This document shows positions 25,960 to 33,841 of a stretch of 64,000 nt of DNA, piece after piece. The translations under genes and the position numbers were made by a program. Numbering within the stretch: the first letter of the stretch is position 1; every line of letters starts with the position of its first letter. The notes beneath the pieces were generated by a model that worked only from the letters and a program-made list of their open reading frames with translations, was not told the origin of the DNA and searched no databases. The DNA comes from a virus: IMG/VR virus record IMGVR_UViG_3300017788_000018, positions 1 to 64,000 of that record; one strand, 5' to 3'.

Positions 25960-26730
25960 ATGACCCAATACGATTCAAATGGAAGGTTTAAAATTTCATT
26001 TAGCTCAACCGGTGGCCCCCCATCCGTCACGACGATCGAGGGCTTTTCCGCGACGGACTACTACGAGGCGGCCCCCGGTGTGGCGCAGGGGGGTGCTACC
26101 TTTGCCGCCATTTGGTACGGCTATTTCATCGATTTCGTGGATGGCGCTGGACAATTCCTGATGGGCCAAACTTCCGGTGGCCTTACCGGCGGATGGGGAT
26201 TGCAAGTCGGCGGTCGTGTTGCGAGCGGCGGTGTGACTCCGGTGGGGGTTTTTGCGGTAGAGGCAGGGCCGTCGTTTATCGACATCAACGAGTCTATAGA
26301 TCAATCAACGGTCTGGCATCGAGCGGCGCCCGTTCACTATGCGATGTCGTATGTCAGTGCGGGACCGGGGCTGGAGTTGTGGGTCAACGGCGTGCGCGCC
26401 CGGTTTTCGCCTAATGCATCGGTAGCGGCGTTTCTGCCTTCTCCAACTGGCCAGTTTCGCCTGGGTCGTGGAGGACTTTTTGGTTTTGAACACGCACAGC
26501 ATCAGGGCTTCATTGGGGCTGGGTATCTGACGAGCTCCTTGAGCGCATCAGACGTGCAGGAGCACCTCCAGGCGTGCCGCGACGCAGGGTTCGGGTTTGC
26601 GGCGGGTGCGTTGCCGTGGGTGCATCGCTGGGATGCCTCGGGTGGAGCCCTTGCAACGCTCCCAGACCAGGTTGGGACGGGTTCTCTGACCCGTGTCGGA
26701 ACACCAACGTTTCGAACTCGTAGGATCTGA
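25960..26730 (+). CDS. LamG/jelly-roll-like receptor-binding protein of foreign composition
   Basis: 256 residues. Short alternating strands and motifs such as HYAMSYVSAGPGLELWVNGV and GQFRLGRGGLF are typical of concanavalin/LamG-type domains used in sugar or surface binding. The DNA is visibly richer in G+C than the neighbouring fibre genes and uses CGN arginine codons. It follows the main fibre gene, where host-range proteins are often swapped. Recent acquisition is inferred from composition. Confidence 0.65.
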   Translation: MTQYDSNGRFKISFSSTGGPPSVTTIEGFSATDYYEAAPGVAQGGATFAAIWYGYFIDFVDGAGQFLMGQTSGGLTGGWGLQVGGRVASGGVTPVGVFAVEAGPSFIDINESIDQSTVWHRAAPVHYAMSYVSAGPGLELWVNGVRARFSPNASVAAFLPSPTGQFRLGRGGLFGFEHAQHQGFIGAGYLTSSLSASDVQEHLQACRDAGFGFAAGALPWVHRWDASGGALATLPDQVGTGSLTRVGTPTFRTRRI

Positions 26731-26785
26731 TCCAAGATGGGCCTATACCATCTATACTTACACACACAATCCCATGTGAGGCCCA

Positions 26786-27706
26786 ATGTCAAAAAGAATT
26801 CTGGTGTTGTCTGGAGGCGGTAGTAAGGGAGCCTATCAAGTAGGCGCAATCCAGGCACTTCTAGAATCTGGTAGCACTTGGGATGGTGTCTATGGAATAT
26901 CCGTAGGGGCTCTAAATGCAGGATGGCTAGCCATGTTTCCAAAGGAACTTCAGGCAGCCAGCTTTGGAGGCCTTAGGGAGATATGGGACAAGGTAAGGAA
27001 GACCGGGGACATTTACGAACCCTGGGCTCCCTTGGGCCTAAACTACATCGCCTCTCTGTGGAAAGGTTCTCTCAACTCTGGCAAGCCACTGAGGAAACTG
27101 GTTGAGCAGTTTTTCGACATTGAGCAAGTGAGGAAAAGCGGAACCAAGTTGGTCGTGGGCTGCTGCTCCCTGAGCACCAGCCGCTATCACTCTTTCGACC
27201 AGGACAATGAATTCATCAAGGAGTATATCCTGGCCTCCTCACACCTTCCAGTGATCTTCGAGCCTCTGGAGGTAGAGGGTCAGCTCTGGATTGATGGAGG
27301 GGTCCGCCATCAGATTCCCATCCTGGACGCTCTTAAGGACGACCCGGATGAAATCGACGTTATCGTTACCCAGCCCATCACCAACTACGAAAACTCTGTC
27401 ATCCCAAATGAGAAGATGAAAAGCGCCATTCAGGTAAGCCTTAGAGGGGCTAGCATCTTTTCGGATCAGGTCTACTTTGAGGATTGCATGAACGTTCTTC
27501 GAATCATCAAGGGCGAGGGAAAGAAGAACAACGTCAAGCGTGTGAGGTTTTTTGTTCCCTCGGCCATGCCGAACGAGGACAGCATGAACTTTGACGGTGA
27601 CATGATTCAACGTGTCATTGCAATGGGCTATGAGGAAACAAAGAAGAAGCTTGAGGCCGAGTCTTCTGAGTCGGATGCCGTATACTCTCCTGACCTAGCG
27701 AAGTGA
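26786..27706 (+). CDS. Patatin-like phospholipase
   Basis: 306 residues. The three family signatures are present: the oxyanion loop GGGSKGAYQVG (10-20), the nucleophile elbow GISVG with Ser39, and IDGG with Asp170 as the dyad partner. These enzymes hydrolyse acyl esters of membrane lipids. The C-terminal part is a helical extension. In the midst of virion genes it could be a packaged or late-acting lipase that helps in entry or lysis; related proteins also serve in defence systems. Catalytic residues look intact. Confidence 0.9.
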   Translation: MSKRILVLSGGGSKGAYQVGAIQALLESGSTWDGVYGISVGALNAGWLAMFPKELQAASFGGLREIWDKVRKTGDIYEPWAPLGLNYIASLWKGSLNSGKPLRKLVEQFFDIEQVRKSGTKLVVGCCSLSTSRYHSFDQDNEFIKEYILASSHLPVIFEPLEVEGQLWIDGGVRHQIPILDALKDDPDEIDVIVTQPITNYENSVIPNEKMKSAIQVSLRGASIFSDQVYFEDCMNVLRIIKGEGKKNNVKRVRFFVPSAMPNEDSMNFDGDMIQRVIAMGYEETKKKLEAESSESDAVYSPDLAK

Positions 27707-27712
27707 CCTGAA

Positions 27713-28357
27713 ATGCCCCTTCCCTCGCCTCCATATACCTATGACGATCCTCGTCTGACCTACAACGAGCACTGTTTCTACTACAACGGTGGCTATGACT
27801 CGGTGTGTCTCATCATTGGCTTTGACCGTAAGCGAAGGGTGGGTGTGGGTGGAGGAACAGCCTCTGGTGGAAAGAGACGTGATGAGGAGCTCCCGCCGCT
27901 TCCGTGGATCGACATTACGGTCTGCGCCCAGCTTCTCCAGGCCAACGAGGAAGAGGTTGAGGACAGTCTTGTCGTGACACAGGGAGCCAAGGGCGAGCTA
28001 GCTCCTGGTACCATTGCCCTGTTGGCGAGCCGTACAGACTCTCAGGAGCCTCAAATCAACTATCTGGCACAGAGAATCGAACCAGAGGCTCCTGAGCCTC
28101 TGAGCCCCGGCGTGGAGGTTGTGGCAGACCCAATTTTGGCCACGCAGGCTGGGAAAAACATTCCCTTGGGCAATCTCAGGTCGTCTACCAAAACATCGAG
28201 TATCATATTTAGAACAGAGGTCACGAGTTCAAAGGGTTCTTCTTCCGAGGAACCAAAGGTTACCAAGTCCCAGAAGTCCGTAGAAATCCCAAGCAATATC
28301 TCGGTCAATGCCGCTGTGATCCTCAAGAATCCTTCCGATAACAAGCCAAAAGAGTAA
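27713..28357 (+). CDS. Hypothetical virion-type protein
   Basis: 214 residues, six bases after the patatin gene. The first 80 residues look folded (Tyr-rich start, PLPWIDITVCAQLL); the remainder is acidic and Ser/Lys-rich linker. No family recognised. Confidence 0.65.
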   Translation: MPLPSPPYTYDDPRLTYNEHCFYYNGGYDSVCLIIGFDRKRRVGVGGGTASGGKRRDEELPPLPWIDITVCAQLLQANEEEVEDSLVVTQGAKGELAPGTIALLASRTDSQEPQINYLAQRIEPEAPEPLSPGVEVVADPILATQAGKNIPLGNLRSSTKTSSIIFRTEVTSSKGSSSEEPKVTKSQKSVEIPSNISVNAAVILKNPSDNKPKE

Positions 28358-28365
28358 CGACGACG

Positions 28366-29082
28366 ATGAGTAACGACAAGAAACTAGACCTCAAACTGAA
28401 TGACGACAACGAGTTGTCCTTCAAGCTTTCCATTGAGGGAACCGTTAGCGACCCAGAGTTGGCCTCGCCTCGTTACCGGTTTACCATCACAGAGCTTGGT
28501 GAGGAAGAAAAGGGCTGGATCTTTCCTGCTAGGAAAGAGGCTGATGACATTGTTACGGTTTCCATCCCGGCTCCTCTCAAGTCTGGCTTCAAGGCAAAGC
28601 GTGTATACAAGGGTACCCTCGAGGTTATCCTTGGCCGTCTTTACTTCTCGCCTGCGGAATTGCAGTTGGAGTTCTCGACCCCATTGGAAATCCAGGCCGA
28701 GATTGCCTCTGCCACAGGCCTAAAGACTCAGGAGCCCAAACCGCTTCTTTCAGAGGAAAGCCCCTCTGCCGAGCCCTCGGCTCTAAGGGAAAAAAATGAC
28801 ATGTACGATGAGGAGGAGATCCTTTCTGTTATTTCCGAGGAGAAGAAAGCTGCTCCACCACCAAGAAAAACCGCTCCTCCTCGAATTGTTCAACAGCCTT
28901 CGCCTGTCAAGAAGTCTGTTCCTGCTCAGAGGGTTCCTGTTCCTGGGGCGGTTGCCAAGAAGGCCCCAGCAGTAGCCAAGCCCACAACAAAAGAAAAACC
29001 AGCCCCTCTAAAGGAAACGGACGAGAAGAAGCTCTTTAAGGCAAAGCTCCTCAGCATGTTCAAGTCAGCCCTTAGTGACTGA
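28366..29082 (+). CDS. Hypothetical protein with beta domain and Pro/Lys tail
   Basis: 238 residues. The first 110 form a beta-rich domain (NELSFKLSIEGT; YRFTITELGEEEKGW; LYFSPAELQLEF); the rest is a Pro/Lys/Ala linker and a short C-terminal helix (KKLFKAKLLSMFKSAL). This domain-plus-tail shape is common in phage head-associated proteins. It is the last gene of the rightward virion cluster. Confidence 0.65.
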   Translation: MSNDKKLDLKLNDDNELSFKLSIEGTVSDPELASPRYRFTITELGEEEKGWIFPARKEADDIVTVSIPAPLKSGFKAKRVYKGTLEVILGRLYFSPAELQLEFSTPLEIQAEIASATGLKTQEPKPLLSEESPSAEPSALREKNDMYDEEEILSVISEEKKAAPPPRKTAPPRIVQQPSPVKKSVPAQRVPVPGAVAKKAPAVAKPTTKEKPAPLKETDEKKLFKAKLLSMFKSALSD

Positions 29083-29117
29083 TACCGTTCCACGCCAGCG
29101 AGCTGATTCGGTTATTC

Positions 29118-29279
29118 TTATAGGCCTTGTGGCCAGCCTTGCATCGTGTGTGAAAAAATAGTGTTGTTGAACATCTCTGTGTCTAGAACCATGCCAGTCT
29201 GGCCTCTCAGACCCATGTAGTCGGTGTCAACACAAACACTGTCTCCAACCTGATATTTTCTATACTTGACGTAGTTCAT
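29118..29279 (-). CDS. SH3-like array member 10 (truncated)
   Basis: 53 residues from ATG 29279. It keeps the N-terminal KYQVGDSV and RGQTGMVLDTE strands but lacks the VL.T.P..E.P block and final strand of its paralogues, so it looks decayed or shortened at the end of the array. Twenty bases separate it from member 9. Confidence 0.55.
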   Translation of the reverse strand: MNYVKYRKYQVGDSVCVDTDYMGLRGQTGMVLDTEMFNNTIFSHTMQGWPQGL

Positions 29280-29299
29280 GGTGAATTTACAGGTCTCTG

Positions 29300-29584
29300 T
29301 TATGGCACTTCCTCGTTCTTTGTGCATTCCACGGAGTCTTTAGGAGTCAACTCGGTGGCATAGAACGCCACAACCTCTGGTTGTTCTTTGTGTAGTGGAG
29401 AGACCAATACACTGTATATGTTGGGAATGTTGTCAACCCATGGGAAATTCACCTCAGGGAATTCAACTTCCTCAAGAATGATTCCTGAACTTTCATTGTA
29501 CTTGCCGAGATAGGTGTTTTCACACCTGACAATCACCAGATCGCCAATCTTGAATTGGGTATTCTTCTTTTCTGTTTTCGTCAC
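29300..29584 (-). CDS. SH3-like array member 9
   Basis: 94 residues from GTG 29584, overlapping the stop of member 8 as GTGA with GGAG upstream. Family blocks are QFKIGDLV, SSGIILEEVEF, YSVLVSPLHKEQP and VVAFYATELTP. It has a longer middle loop and an acidic tail. Confidence 0.75.
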   Translation of the reverse strand: MTKTEKKNTQFKIGDLVIVRCENTYLGKYNESSGIILEEVEFPEVNFPWVDNIPNIYSVLVSPLHKEQPEVVAFYATELTPKDSVECTKNEEVP

Positions 29585-29802
29585 CTAACCAACTCCAGTT
29601 GCGGTTCAATGGCCCAATAGTACACGGGCTTATCGCTGTCTGTCCTCGACAAGAGGACGCAATACTCAATCATTGTACCAGCGTATGGCTCTTTCTCTAC
29701 TTTCAGAATTACGGCTGTGTCCCCGGAAAAGGCCTTGCCGAATCTATGGATTTCGTAGAAATACACAAGGTCACCGACCTTGAATTTAGGCTCGGGTCTC
29801 AC
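29581..29802 (-). CDS. SH3-like array member 8
   Basis: 73 residues from GTG 29802 with AAGGAGG just upstream. Family blocks are KFKVGDLVYF, DTAVILKVEK, YCVLLSRTDSDKP and YYWAIEPQLELV. It overlaps member 7 by 17 bases. Confidence 0.75.
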   Translation of the reverse strand: MRPEPKFKVGDLVYFYEIHRFGKAFSGDTAVILKVEKEPYAGTMIEYCVLLSRTDSDKPVYYWAIEPQLELVR

Positions 29803-30001
29803 TGTCCCTCCTTAGAGCAGTTAGAAGGTAGCCCCAGAAAGCTCGAATGATGGGAGCTTCCTTGTCTGGGTGTGTCACCAACACAAAGTACAGAAAGCCA
29901 TTGTAGTTGTCCTCAACCTCATCTACCACCACACCTATTGCGCTGGGATCTCGGTTGATAGACACAAGGTCACCGACCTTGAATTTGAATTCGGGGTTCA
30001 T
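29786..30001 (-). CDS. SH3-like array member 7
   Basis: 71 residues. Family blocks are KFKVGDLVSIN, AIGVVVDEVEDN, YFVLVTHPDKEAP and IIRAFWGYLLTAL. ATG 30001 overlaps the stop of the mini-gene as ATGA, with GGAGGG just before it. Confidence 0.78.
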   Translation of the reverse strand: MNPEFKFKVGDLVSINRDPSAIGVVVDEVEDNYNGFLYFVLVTHPDKEAPIIRAFWGYLLTALRRDSETRA

Positions 30002-30081
30002 TCTTCCCTCCCTGTATCAGGGACAAGATCCATAACATCCACTTTGCGAGGGGCAGGAGTCTCTTTGGAAAAGAAAGTCAT
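29998..30081 (-). CDS. Mini-gene (27 residues) inside the SH3-like array
   Basis: ATG 30081 overlaps the stop of member 6 as ATGA, and its own TGA overlaps the ATG of member 7 as ATGA. The 27-residue product (MTFFSKETPAPRKVDVM, then acidic) has none of the family blocks. It contains the ribosome site of member 7 and may exist to keep translational coupling, or be the remnant of a lost member. Confidence 0.5.
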   Translation of the reverse strand: MTFFSKETPAPRKVDVMDLVPDTGREE

Positions 30082-30335
30082 GGTTTTGTGGTGGTTAGGG
30101 TGCGAATAAGGTCGGATCTAAAGAAGGTTTCGAGAAAAGGCACCTCTTTGCTTGGCATAGTCAAGAGCACCTCACATTGCTCAAAGCGGAGAGTGCCATC
30201 CCTGGCGATTCCGTGGTCACGAACCACCATACCAACGGCCTCTCTGTAAACAGGAAAGAAGTCGCACAGTGATGGTGCAGGTCTTACGATATCGCCTATT
30301 TCTAGCCTGATAGGGTTCTTAGCCTGTGAGGTCAT
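30078..30335 (-). CDS. SH3-like array member 6
   Basis: 85 residues. Family blocks are RLEIGDIV, VGMVVRDHGIA, CEVLLTMPSKEVP and LETFFRSDLIRTL. ATG overlap with the member 5 stop (ATGA). Confidence 0.77.
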   Translation of the reverse strand: MTSQAKNPIRLEIGDIVRPAPSLCDFFPVYREAVGMVVRDHGIARDGTLRFEQCEVLLTMPSKEVPFLETFFRSDLIRTLTTTKP

Positions 30336-30547
30336 GTTGGTATCAGTATCAGATAGGTGGTGCTGAAATACTCAAGTCTAGGTGTTTCATAAAAGGGATG
30401 AGTGACAAGCACCGTGTAGTAGTATTCCTCCATTGCCATTGGATTGTTCCGTTCGATGCCTACAATCAAACCGGTAGAATTGTGATAATGAAATAGGGCT
30501 GTGTTGAAACTAACGAGGTCACCCACCCTGAAACCAGGACCTGTCAT
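30332..30547 (-). CDS. SH3-like array member 5
   Basis: 71 residues from ATG 30547, which overlaps the member 4 stop as ATGA; ATG 30568 in the same frame is an alternative. Family blocks are GFRVGDLVSF, STGLIVGIER, YTVLVTHPFYETP and LEYFSTTYLILI. Confidence 0.77.
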   Translation of the reverse strand: MTGPGFRVGDLVSFNTALFHYHNSTGLIVGIERNNPMAMEEYYYTVLVTHPFYETPRLEYFSTTYLILIPT

Positions 30548-30759
30548 TTCTTCACCAAAATGAGACATACGGCGGGGATGTTCATCATCACAGGTTCCTC
30601 TCTGTTAGGATAGGTGGTGAGAATGTCGCAGTGCGGGAGGCGATCGGCCTCGTGCACGGCCACGACAATAGCCTTTGCCCCTCGGAGGCCAGTGAAGTAC
30701 ATCATACTTGTCGGTTCAGCAAACTCCACAATGTCGCCAACTTGAAAATTGTTCTTCAT
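30544..30759 (-). CDS. SH3-like array member 4
   Basis: 71 residues from ATG 30759, overlapping the member 3 stop as ATGA; ATG 30771 is an alternative. Family blocks are NFQVGDIVEFAEP, AKAIVVAVHEAD, CDILTTYPNREEP and MMNIPAVCLILV. Confidence 0.76.
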   Translation of the reverse strand: MKNNFQVGDIVEFAEPTSMMYFTGLRGAKAIVVAVHEADRLPHCDILTTYPNREEPVMMNIPAVCLILVKK

Positions 30760-31040
30760 TCTGGCAACCATCGGCTAAGTTCAAATTCCCAATAGCTGTG
30801 CACAACAGGAGCTTCTAAGTCTGGAATGGACATTAGTATCCTATAGTTCCACCGCTGCCCTCGAAATTCGGCCCAATCTGATTTCCGACAAGTACAGGTA
30901 AGCACCATTCCCCTGACCCCTTCGTGTCTTAGGATGCTGCCCATGTTAAGGGCAGACTTAAAGTCTAGGCTCAGGATTACCATGTCCCCAACCTGGAACT
31001 TTTGCTTCTTCGGCGTAGAGGAGTTTGCATTTTCAGTCAT
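30756..31040 (-). CDS. SH3-like array member 3
   Basis: 94 residues from ATG 31040. Family blocks are KFQVGDMVILS, GVRGMVLTCTCR, YRILMSIPDLEAP and VHSYWEFELSRWL. A longer, Cys-containing middle loop sets it apart. It overlaps member 2 by 8 bases. Confidence 0.75.
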   Translation of the reverse strand: MTENANSSTPKKQKFQVGDMVILSLDFKSALNMGSILRHEGVRGMVLTCTCRKSDWAEFRGQRWNYRILMSIPDLEAPVVHSYWEFELSRWLPE

Positions 31041-31251
31041 TGTGCACCCGTCTAAGATTGCATTCTCTGAATATATGGAGACGGGGTTCCTCAGCCTTTT
31101 GCATAGAGAGGAGTACGGTATACCGTTGCGACTCCCCAATCCAAGGGTCGTAGATGACATCCACAATCATTCCCCTGGACCCAACGAAATCATGATGTGG
31201 GAGATTGCAAGGTTCCACAATGTCTCCGACCTTAAAGAATGGCACTGTCAT
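31033..31251 (-). CDS. SH3-like array member 2
   Basis: 72 residues. Family blocks are FFKVGDIVEPCN, SRGMIVDVIYDP, YTVLLSMQKAEEP and LHIFRECNLRRV. ATGA overlap with member 1. Confidence 0.77.
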   Translation of the reverse strand: MTVPFFKVGDIVEPCNLPHHDFVGSRGMIVDVIYDPWIGESQRYTVLLSMQKAEEPRLHIFRECNLRRVHND

Positions 31252-31457
31252 GGGTCTACCTTTGCCGGTACAAGCTCATCCTCGAAGAAAACTCTCAATG
31301 TCGGTGTTTCAAGGTGTGGCTTGGTCAGTAGCACCTTGTAATACAAATCGTCTCGATCGTAGCCAACCACGATATCAACTGACCCTTCCAAGCCTCCGAT
31401 AATTCTTTGAAGGCGAGCATCCGGTTCAACACGGTCTCCAATATTGAATCGTCTCAT
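31248..31457 (-). CDS. SH3-like array member 1 (first of the array)
   Basis: 69 residues. Family blocks are RFNIGDRVEPD, EGSVDIVVGYDRD, YYKVLLTKPHLETP and LRVFFEDELVPA. It has an ordinary upstream gap, and translation of most following members is probably coupled to it through ATGA overlaps. The fold is inferred: five short strands starting with VGD, like KOW/SH3-type barrels. Function unknown. Confidence 0.76.
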   Translation of the reverse strand: MRRFNIGDRVEPDARLQRIIGGLEGSVDIVVGYDRDDLYYKVLLTKPHLETPTLRVFFEDELVPAKVDP

Positions 31458-31512
31458 GGTACACTCGTTGCTTAAAGCCTACCATATTCACAAAGAGAGA
31501 ATAAAGGAATTC

Positions 31513-31881
31513 CTAGCCAACCCGAATGATCGGGCAAATCTTCACGGAATCCTCGTAGTGGGACTTTCGCTTCTTTGCCGGGAGGGTGTCCCTTGACTTG
31601 GAGTGGTAAGGATGCGTGCGGCGAATCATCGGGCTTTCCGGCTGCACCATGGAGATATAGACTTTGTTCTCTTCCATGAAGTTCTCGTACCAATCAAGCT
31701 CTCGATGGAGATTTTGGATTTCGTATGTGGTGTAGTCCACCCCGTTGAACACAACGGCTTCCTTTTTTGACAAGAGCCTTTCCAGCTTCTCTAGGGCATT
31801 CAGATAATCCGAACGGACCTTGTTGAGTCTCTCCTTGGTCAGGGGTAAGGAGGCACCCACAGTGATTTTAGCTTTGCTCAT
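31513..31881 (-). CDS. Hypothetical protein
   Basis: 122 residues from ATG 31881, with GAGGGG nine bases upstream; ATG 31890 is also in frame. Helical first half (LTKERLNKVRSDYLNALEKL), basic C-terminus. A (CT)n run at 31893-31908 and a CTATTTA motif lie upstream. No family recognised. Confidence 0.65.
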   Translation of the reverse strand: MSKAKITVGASLPLTKERLNKVRSDYLNALEKLERLLSKKEAVVFNGVDYTTYEIQNLHRELDWYENFMEENKVYISMVQPESPMIRRTHPYHSKSRDTLPAKKRKSHYEDSVKICPIIRVG

Positions 31882-31892
31882 ATGTGCCATCC

Positions 31893-31908
31893 CCTCTCTC
31901 TCTCTCTC
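31893..31908. repeat. Short (CT)n simple repeat
   Basis: Eight CT-type units just upstream of the leftward gene at 31881; on that strand it reads (GA)n and provides a purine-rich stretch near the ribosome site. Confidence 0.8.
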
Positions 31909-31917
31909 GGACCAAAA

Positions 31918-31924
31918 TAAATAG
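31918..31924 (-). promoter_or_regulatory. CTATTTA motif (candidate late element)
   Basis: On the minus strand CTATTTA lies 36 bases before ATG 31881, with CTCG/CGAG flanks. The position overlaps the 3' part of the next gene. Confidence 0.3.
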
Positions 31925-31954
31925 GCGAGCCCACAGGGGCTCGCCAGGGTTGGC

Positions 31955-32725
31955 TCACAGAGTCCGCTCAAAAATTGTTGCTGGATCTACTTCTGAGCTT
32001 AGGCAGTATCGGCTGACCTTACCGTTAACGAGGAAGTCCACACGATAAGTCTTTCGTGCACTTAGGACCGTATATGTAACGAATTCCTTTAGCTGCTGCG
32101 CTCGGGCGGAGAGTACGGGGGGAGGTCCATGGAAACGAATGGTACCATTGGGCTCAAACCCAAATCCAAGCTCCTGGAGTGTGGTTCCGTTAGATCCAAA
32201 TTTGAGCTTTTCGAAAATCTTGTTCTTCTCACGCAGACGCGTCTCCATGAAATTCCGAATTTCTGCTGTTCGATTCGAAATCTTCCGACCTCCGGCGTCT
32301 TCCGTGAGCCCAAGATACAGAAGTTGGTCGTATACTACTCGATAAAACCCGGACGTGGGTCGAATAACCTTGGCTGCGGGCGACCAGTATAGGTTGCTTG
32401 ACAAGTTCGCAGCTAGCTCTGGGAGCTTCACTACCGGCAAATTCCAGATTGGATTGCTCAGAAGAAGCATGTTATTGAAGTCATGGAGTTGACTGGCCTC
32501 TGCTCCTCCACGTCGAAGGGTGGCTTCAGACGAATTGACTTTGTTGCAGAATCGATAGACCTTTCCCTTTTGCAGGAAAAATCTTCCTTTCGTGCTGTTA
32601 ATGCGCTTTTCTGACTTGGGCCATGGAATGGCCTGGGCCTCACGGGCCCATTCCATGAAGAGTTTCGTGAGCCCTCGGCGCACAGCCGTCGCTCGTGCCC
32701 CATTTTGCACAAACTCGTTGCTCAT
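31955..32725 (-). CDS. Hypothetical protein
   Basis: 256 residues from ATG 32725. Basic and mixed alpha/beta, with segments such as GRFFLQKGKVYRFCNKV and YRVVYDQLLYLGL. No recognised motifs. The neighbours are short unrecognised leftward genes, so it is probably an early accessory protein. Confidence 0.65.
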   Translation of the reverse strand: MSNEFVQNGARATAVRRGLTKLFMEWAREAQAIPWPKSEKRINSTKGRFFLQKGKVYRFCNKVNSSEATLRRGGAEASQLHDFNNMLLLSNPIWNLPVVKLPELAANLSSNLYWSPAAKVIRPTSGFYRVVYDQLLYLGLTEDAGGRKISNRTAEIRNFMETRLREKNKIFEKLKFGSNGTTLQELGFGFEPNGTIRFHGPPPVLSARAQQLKEFVTYTVLSARKTYRVDFLVNGKVSRYCLSSEVDPATIFERTL

Positions 32726-32803
32726 TGTTCTCTTTGCGAACGAGTGTTGCTTCGGTCGGTTCTTTTTGGATCTCATAGGGGGGAGTGCTTTGGGAAACGG
32801 AAT

Positions 32804-33268
32804 TCATTTGACAATGTTGATCGGAATCAGAGGGCCCTTGGGTCCGTGAACCTTGTTGTCCGCAATGTCATACATTTCCCGCTGCTGCTCCGACAAGGTC
32901 CAGTAGGAACCGGTGAGCTTATGGCGGAACACGAGCCAGCCCACGAGCATGTCAGGAAGCATCACGTTGTAAAGCGTGTAACAATCTGCGATCCCAATGC
33001 GCTTACCGAGCGACACAACGGAGGTGTCCACAGGAAGGGAGGCATGGTGCTGGGTTGCCGTATTGTTTGGGGCTCCTGACAGGAGGTGTCGATATAGTGC
33101 GGTGTTACGGTACTGCGATAGAAAACTCTCCCATCTCACTTCCCATGGAGCACTAGACTTAGCGCCAAACGATGAGGGTGAGGGCCCGCATGTGCAAGCC
33201 AACGGAAGATTGGTGAAAGTAATCCGTTCAGAGGTAACGAAAAGCCCCATGGGCAAACGATCGTACAT
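32804..33268 (-). CDS. Hypothetical protein
   Basis: 154 residues. ATG 33268 was chosen; ATG 33250 is also in frame. Mixed composition with a C-terminal segment NVMLPDMLVGWLVFRHKL. No clear ribosome site and no family. Confidence 0.55.
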   Translation of the reverse strand: MYDRLPMGLFVTSERITFTNLPLACTCGPSPSSFGAKSSAPWEVRWESFLSQYRNTALYRHLLSGAPNNTATQHHASLPVDTSVVSLGKRIGIADCYTLYNVMLPDMLVGWLVFRHKLTGSYWTLSEQQREMYDIADNKVHGPKGPLIPINIVK

Positions 33269-33305
33269 GGTTCTGTTCTGTGAGAGAGTTTACTGGAAAC
33301 CAAGC

Positions 33306-33515
33306 CTATTCGGCCAGGTCGTTCTTCCACTCGGTCTTGCGGCGCTTCTTTCGGCGCTTGTCCTCATGGGTACCGGCACCAGTACGAAAGGAAGCCTGGA
33401 CGATCATGTCCGACTTGGCACCGATCACGAGATCAACGGTTGAGGGCAGCGACTTGCGTGCCTTCTTGCGGTTTCGGTTGCGGGCCTTGCGGCTATTCTT
33501 TCGAGACTTGCTCAT
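33306..33515 (-). CDS. Very basic small protein
   Basis: 69 residues, with two Lys/Arg-rich blocks (residues 2-22, and KRRKKRRK near 53-60) around a short folded stretch (STVDLVIGAKSDMIVQASF). It probably binds nucleic acid. ATG 33515 lies about 40 bases after an early-type promoter. Confidence 0.65.
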   Translation of the reverse strand: MSKSRKNSRKARNRNRKKARKSLPSTVDLVIGAKSDMIVQASFRTGAGTHEDKRRKKRRKTEWKNDLAE

Positions 33516-33554
33516 GGTCAGACCTATAGATATGGGAGAAATCCCAACAATACC

Positions 33555-33583
33555 AGTATAACCCATTTCCGAGCCACTTTAAA
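33555..33583 (-). promoter_or_regulatory. Phage early-type promoter (leftward)
   Basis: Minus strand: TTTAAA, 17 bp, TATACT, preceded by CCTTGCAAAATAAGGG. Drives 33515. Confidence 0.8.
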
Positions 33584-33607
33584 CCCTTATTTTGCAAGGT
33601 AAATTGG

Positions 33608-33841
33608 CTATTCATCAACGCTATATTTGTCGTTGAAGAATTGCCTTGATTCCGTATCTAGCTGTTTGTCCAGACTTGGGTTGCGAACAAGGTTCTCTTT
33701 GTGTTGATTGAGAAGAGTCGCCAGGGCGGGGCCTTCCTTTGCCGTGGCAGGAGCAGGCACCAGGAAGGAGGGCAAGGGCAAGGTTTTGACTCCTTGCCAT
33801 TGGAGCATTGATTGCTGCCTCTGGAAGGCTCTCTGTGTCAC
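33608..33841 (-). CDS. Hypothetical protein (one of two overlapping frames)
   Basis: 77 residues from GTG 33841, nine bases after GGAGG. The C-terminal half (LLNQHKENLVRNPSLDKQL) looks like ordinary protein. A second frame, 33890-33621, begins at an ATG after AAGG and a CTATTTA motif, and its N-terminus (MTIQRKPRFSLREAMNSD) is also protein-like while its C-terminus is not. A frameshift joining the two, or two overlapping genes, cannot be excluded. Confidence 0.4.
   Translation of the reverse strand: MTQRAFQRQQSMLQWQGVKTLPLPSFLVPAPATAKEGPALATLLNQHKENLVRNPSLDKQLDTESRQFFNDKYSVDE

Noticed and set aside
29118-31457. CRISPR-like or DNA repeat array in the small-gene region
   Set aside because: The repetition is at protein level only; DNA repeats with regular spacers are absent.
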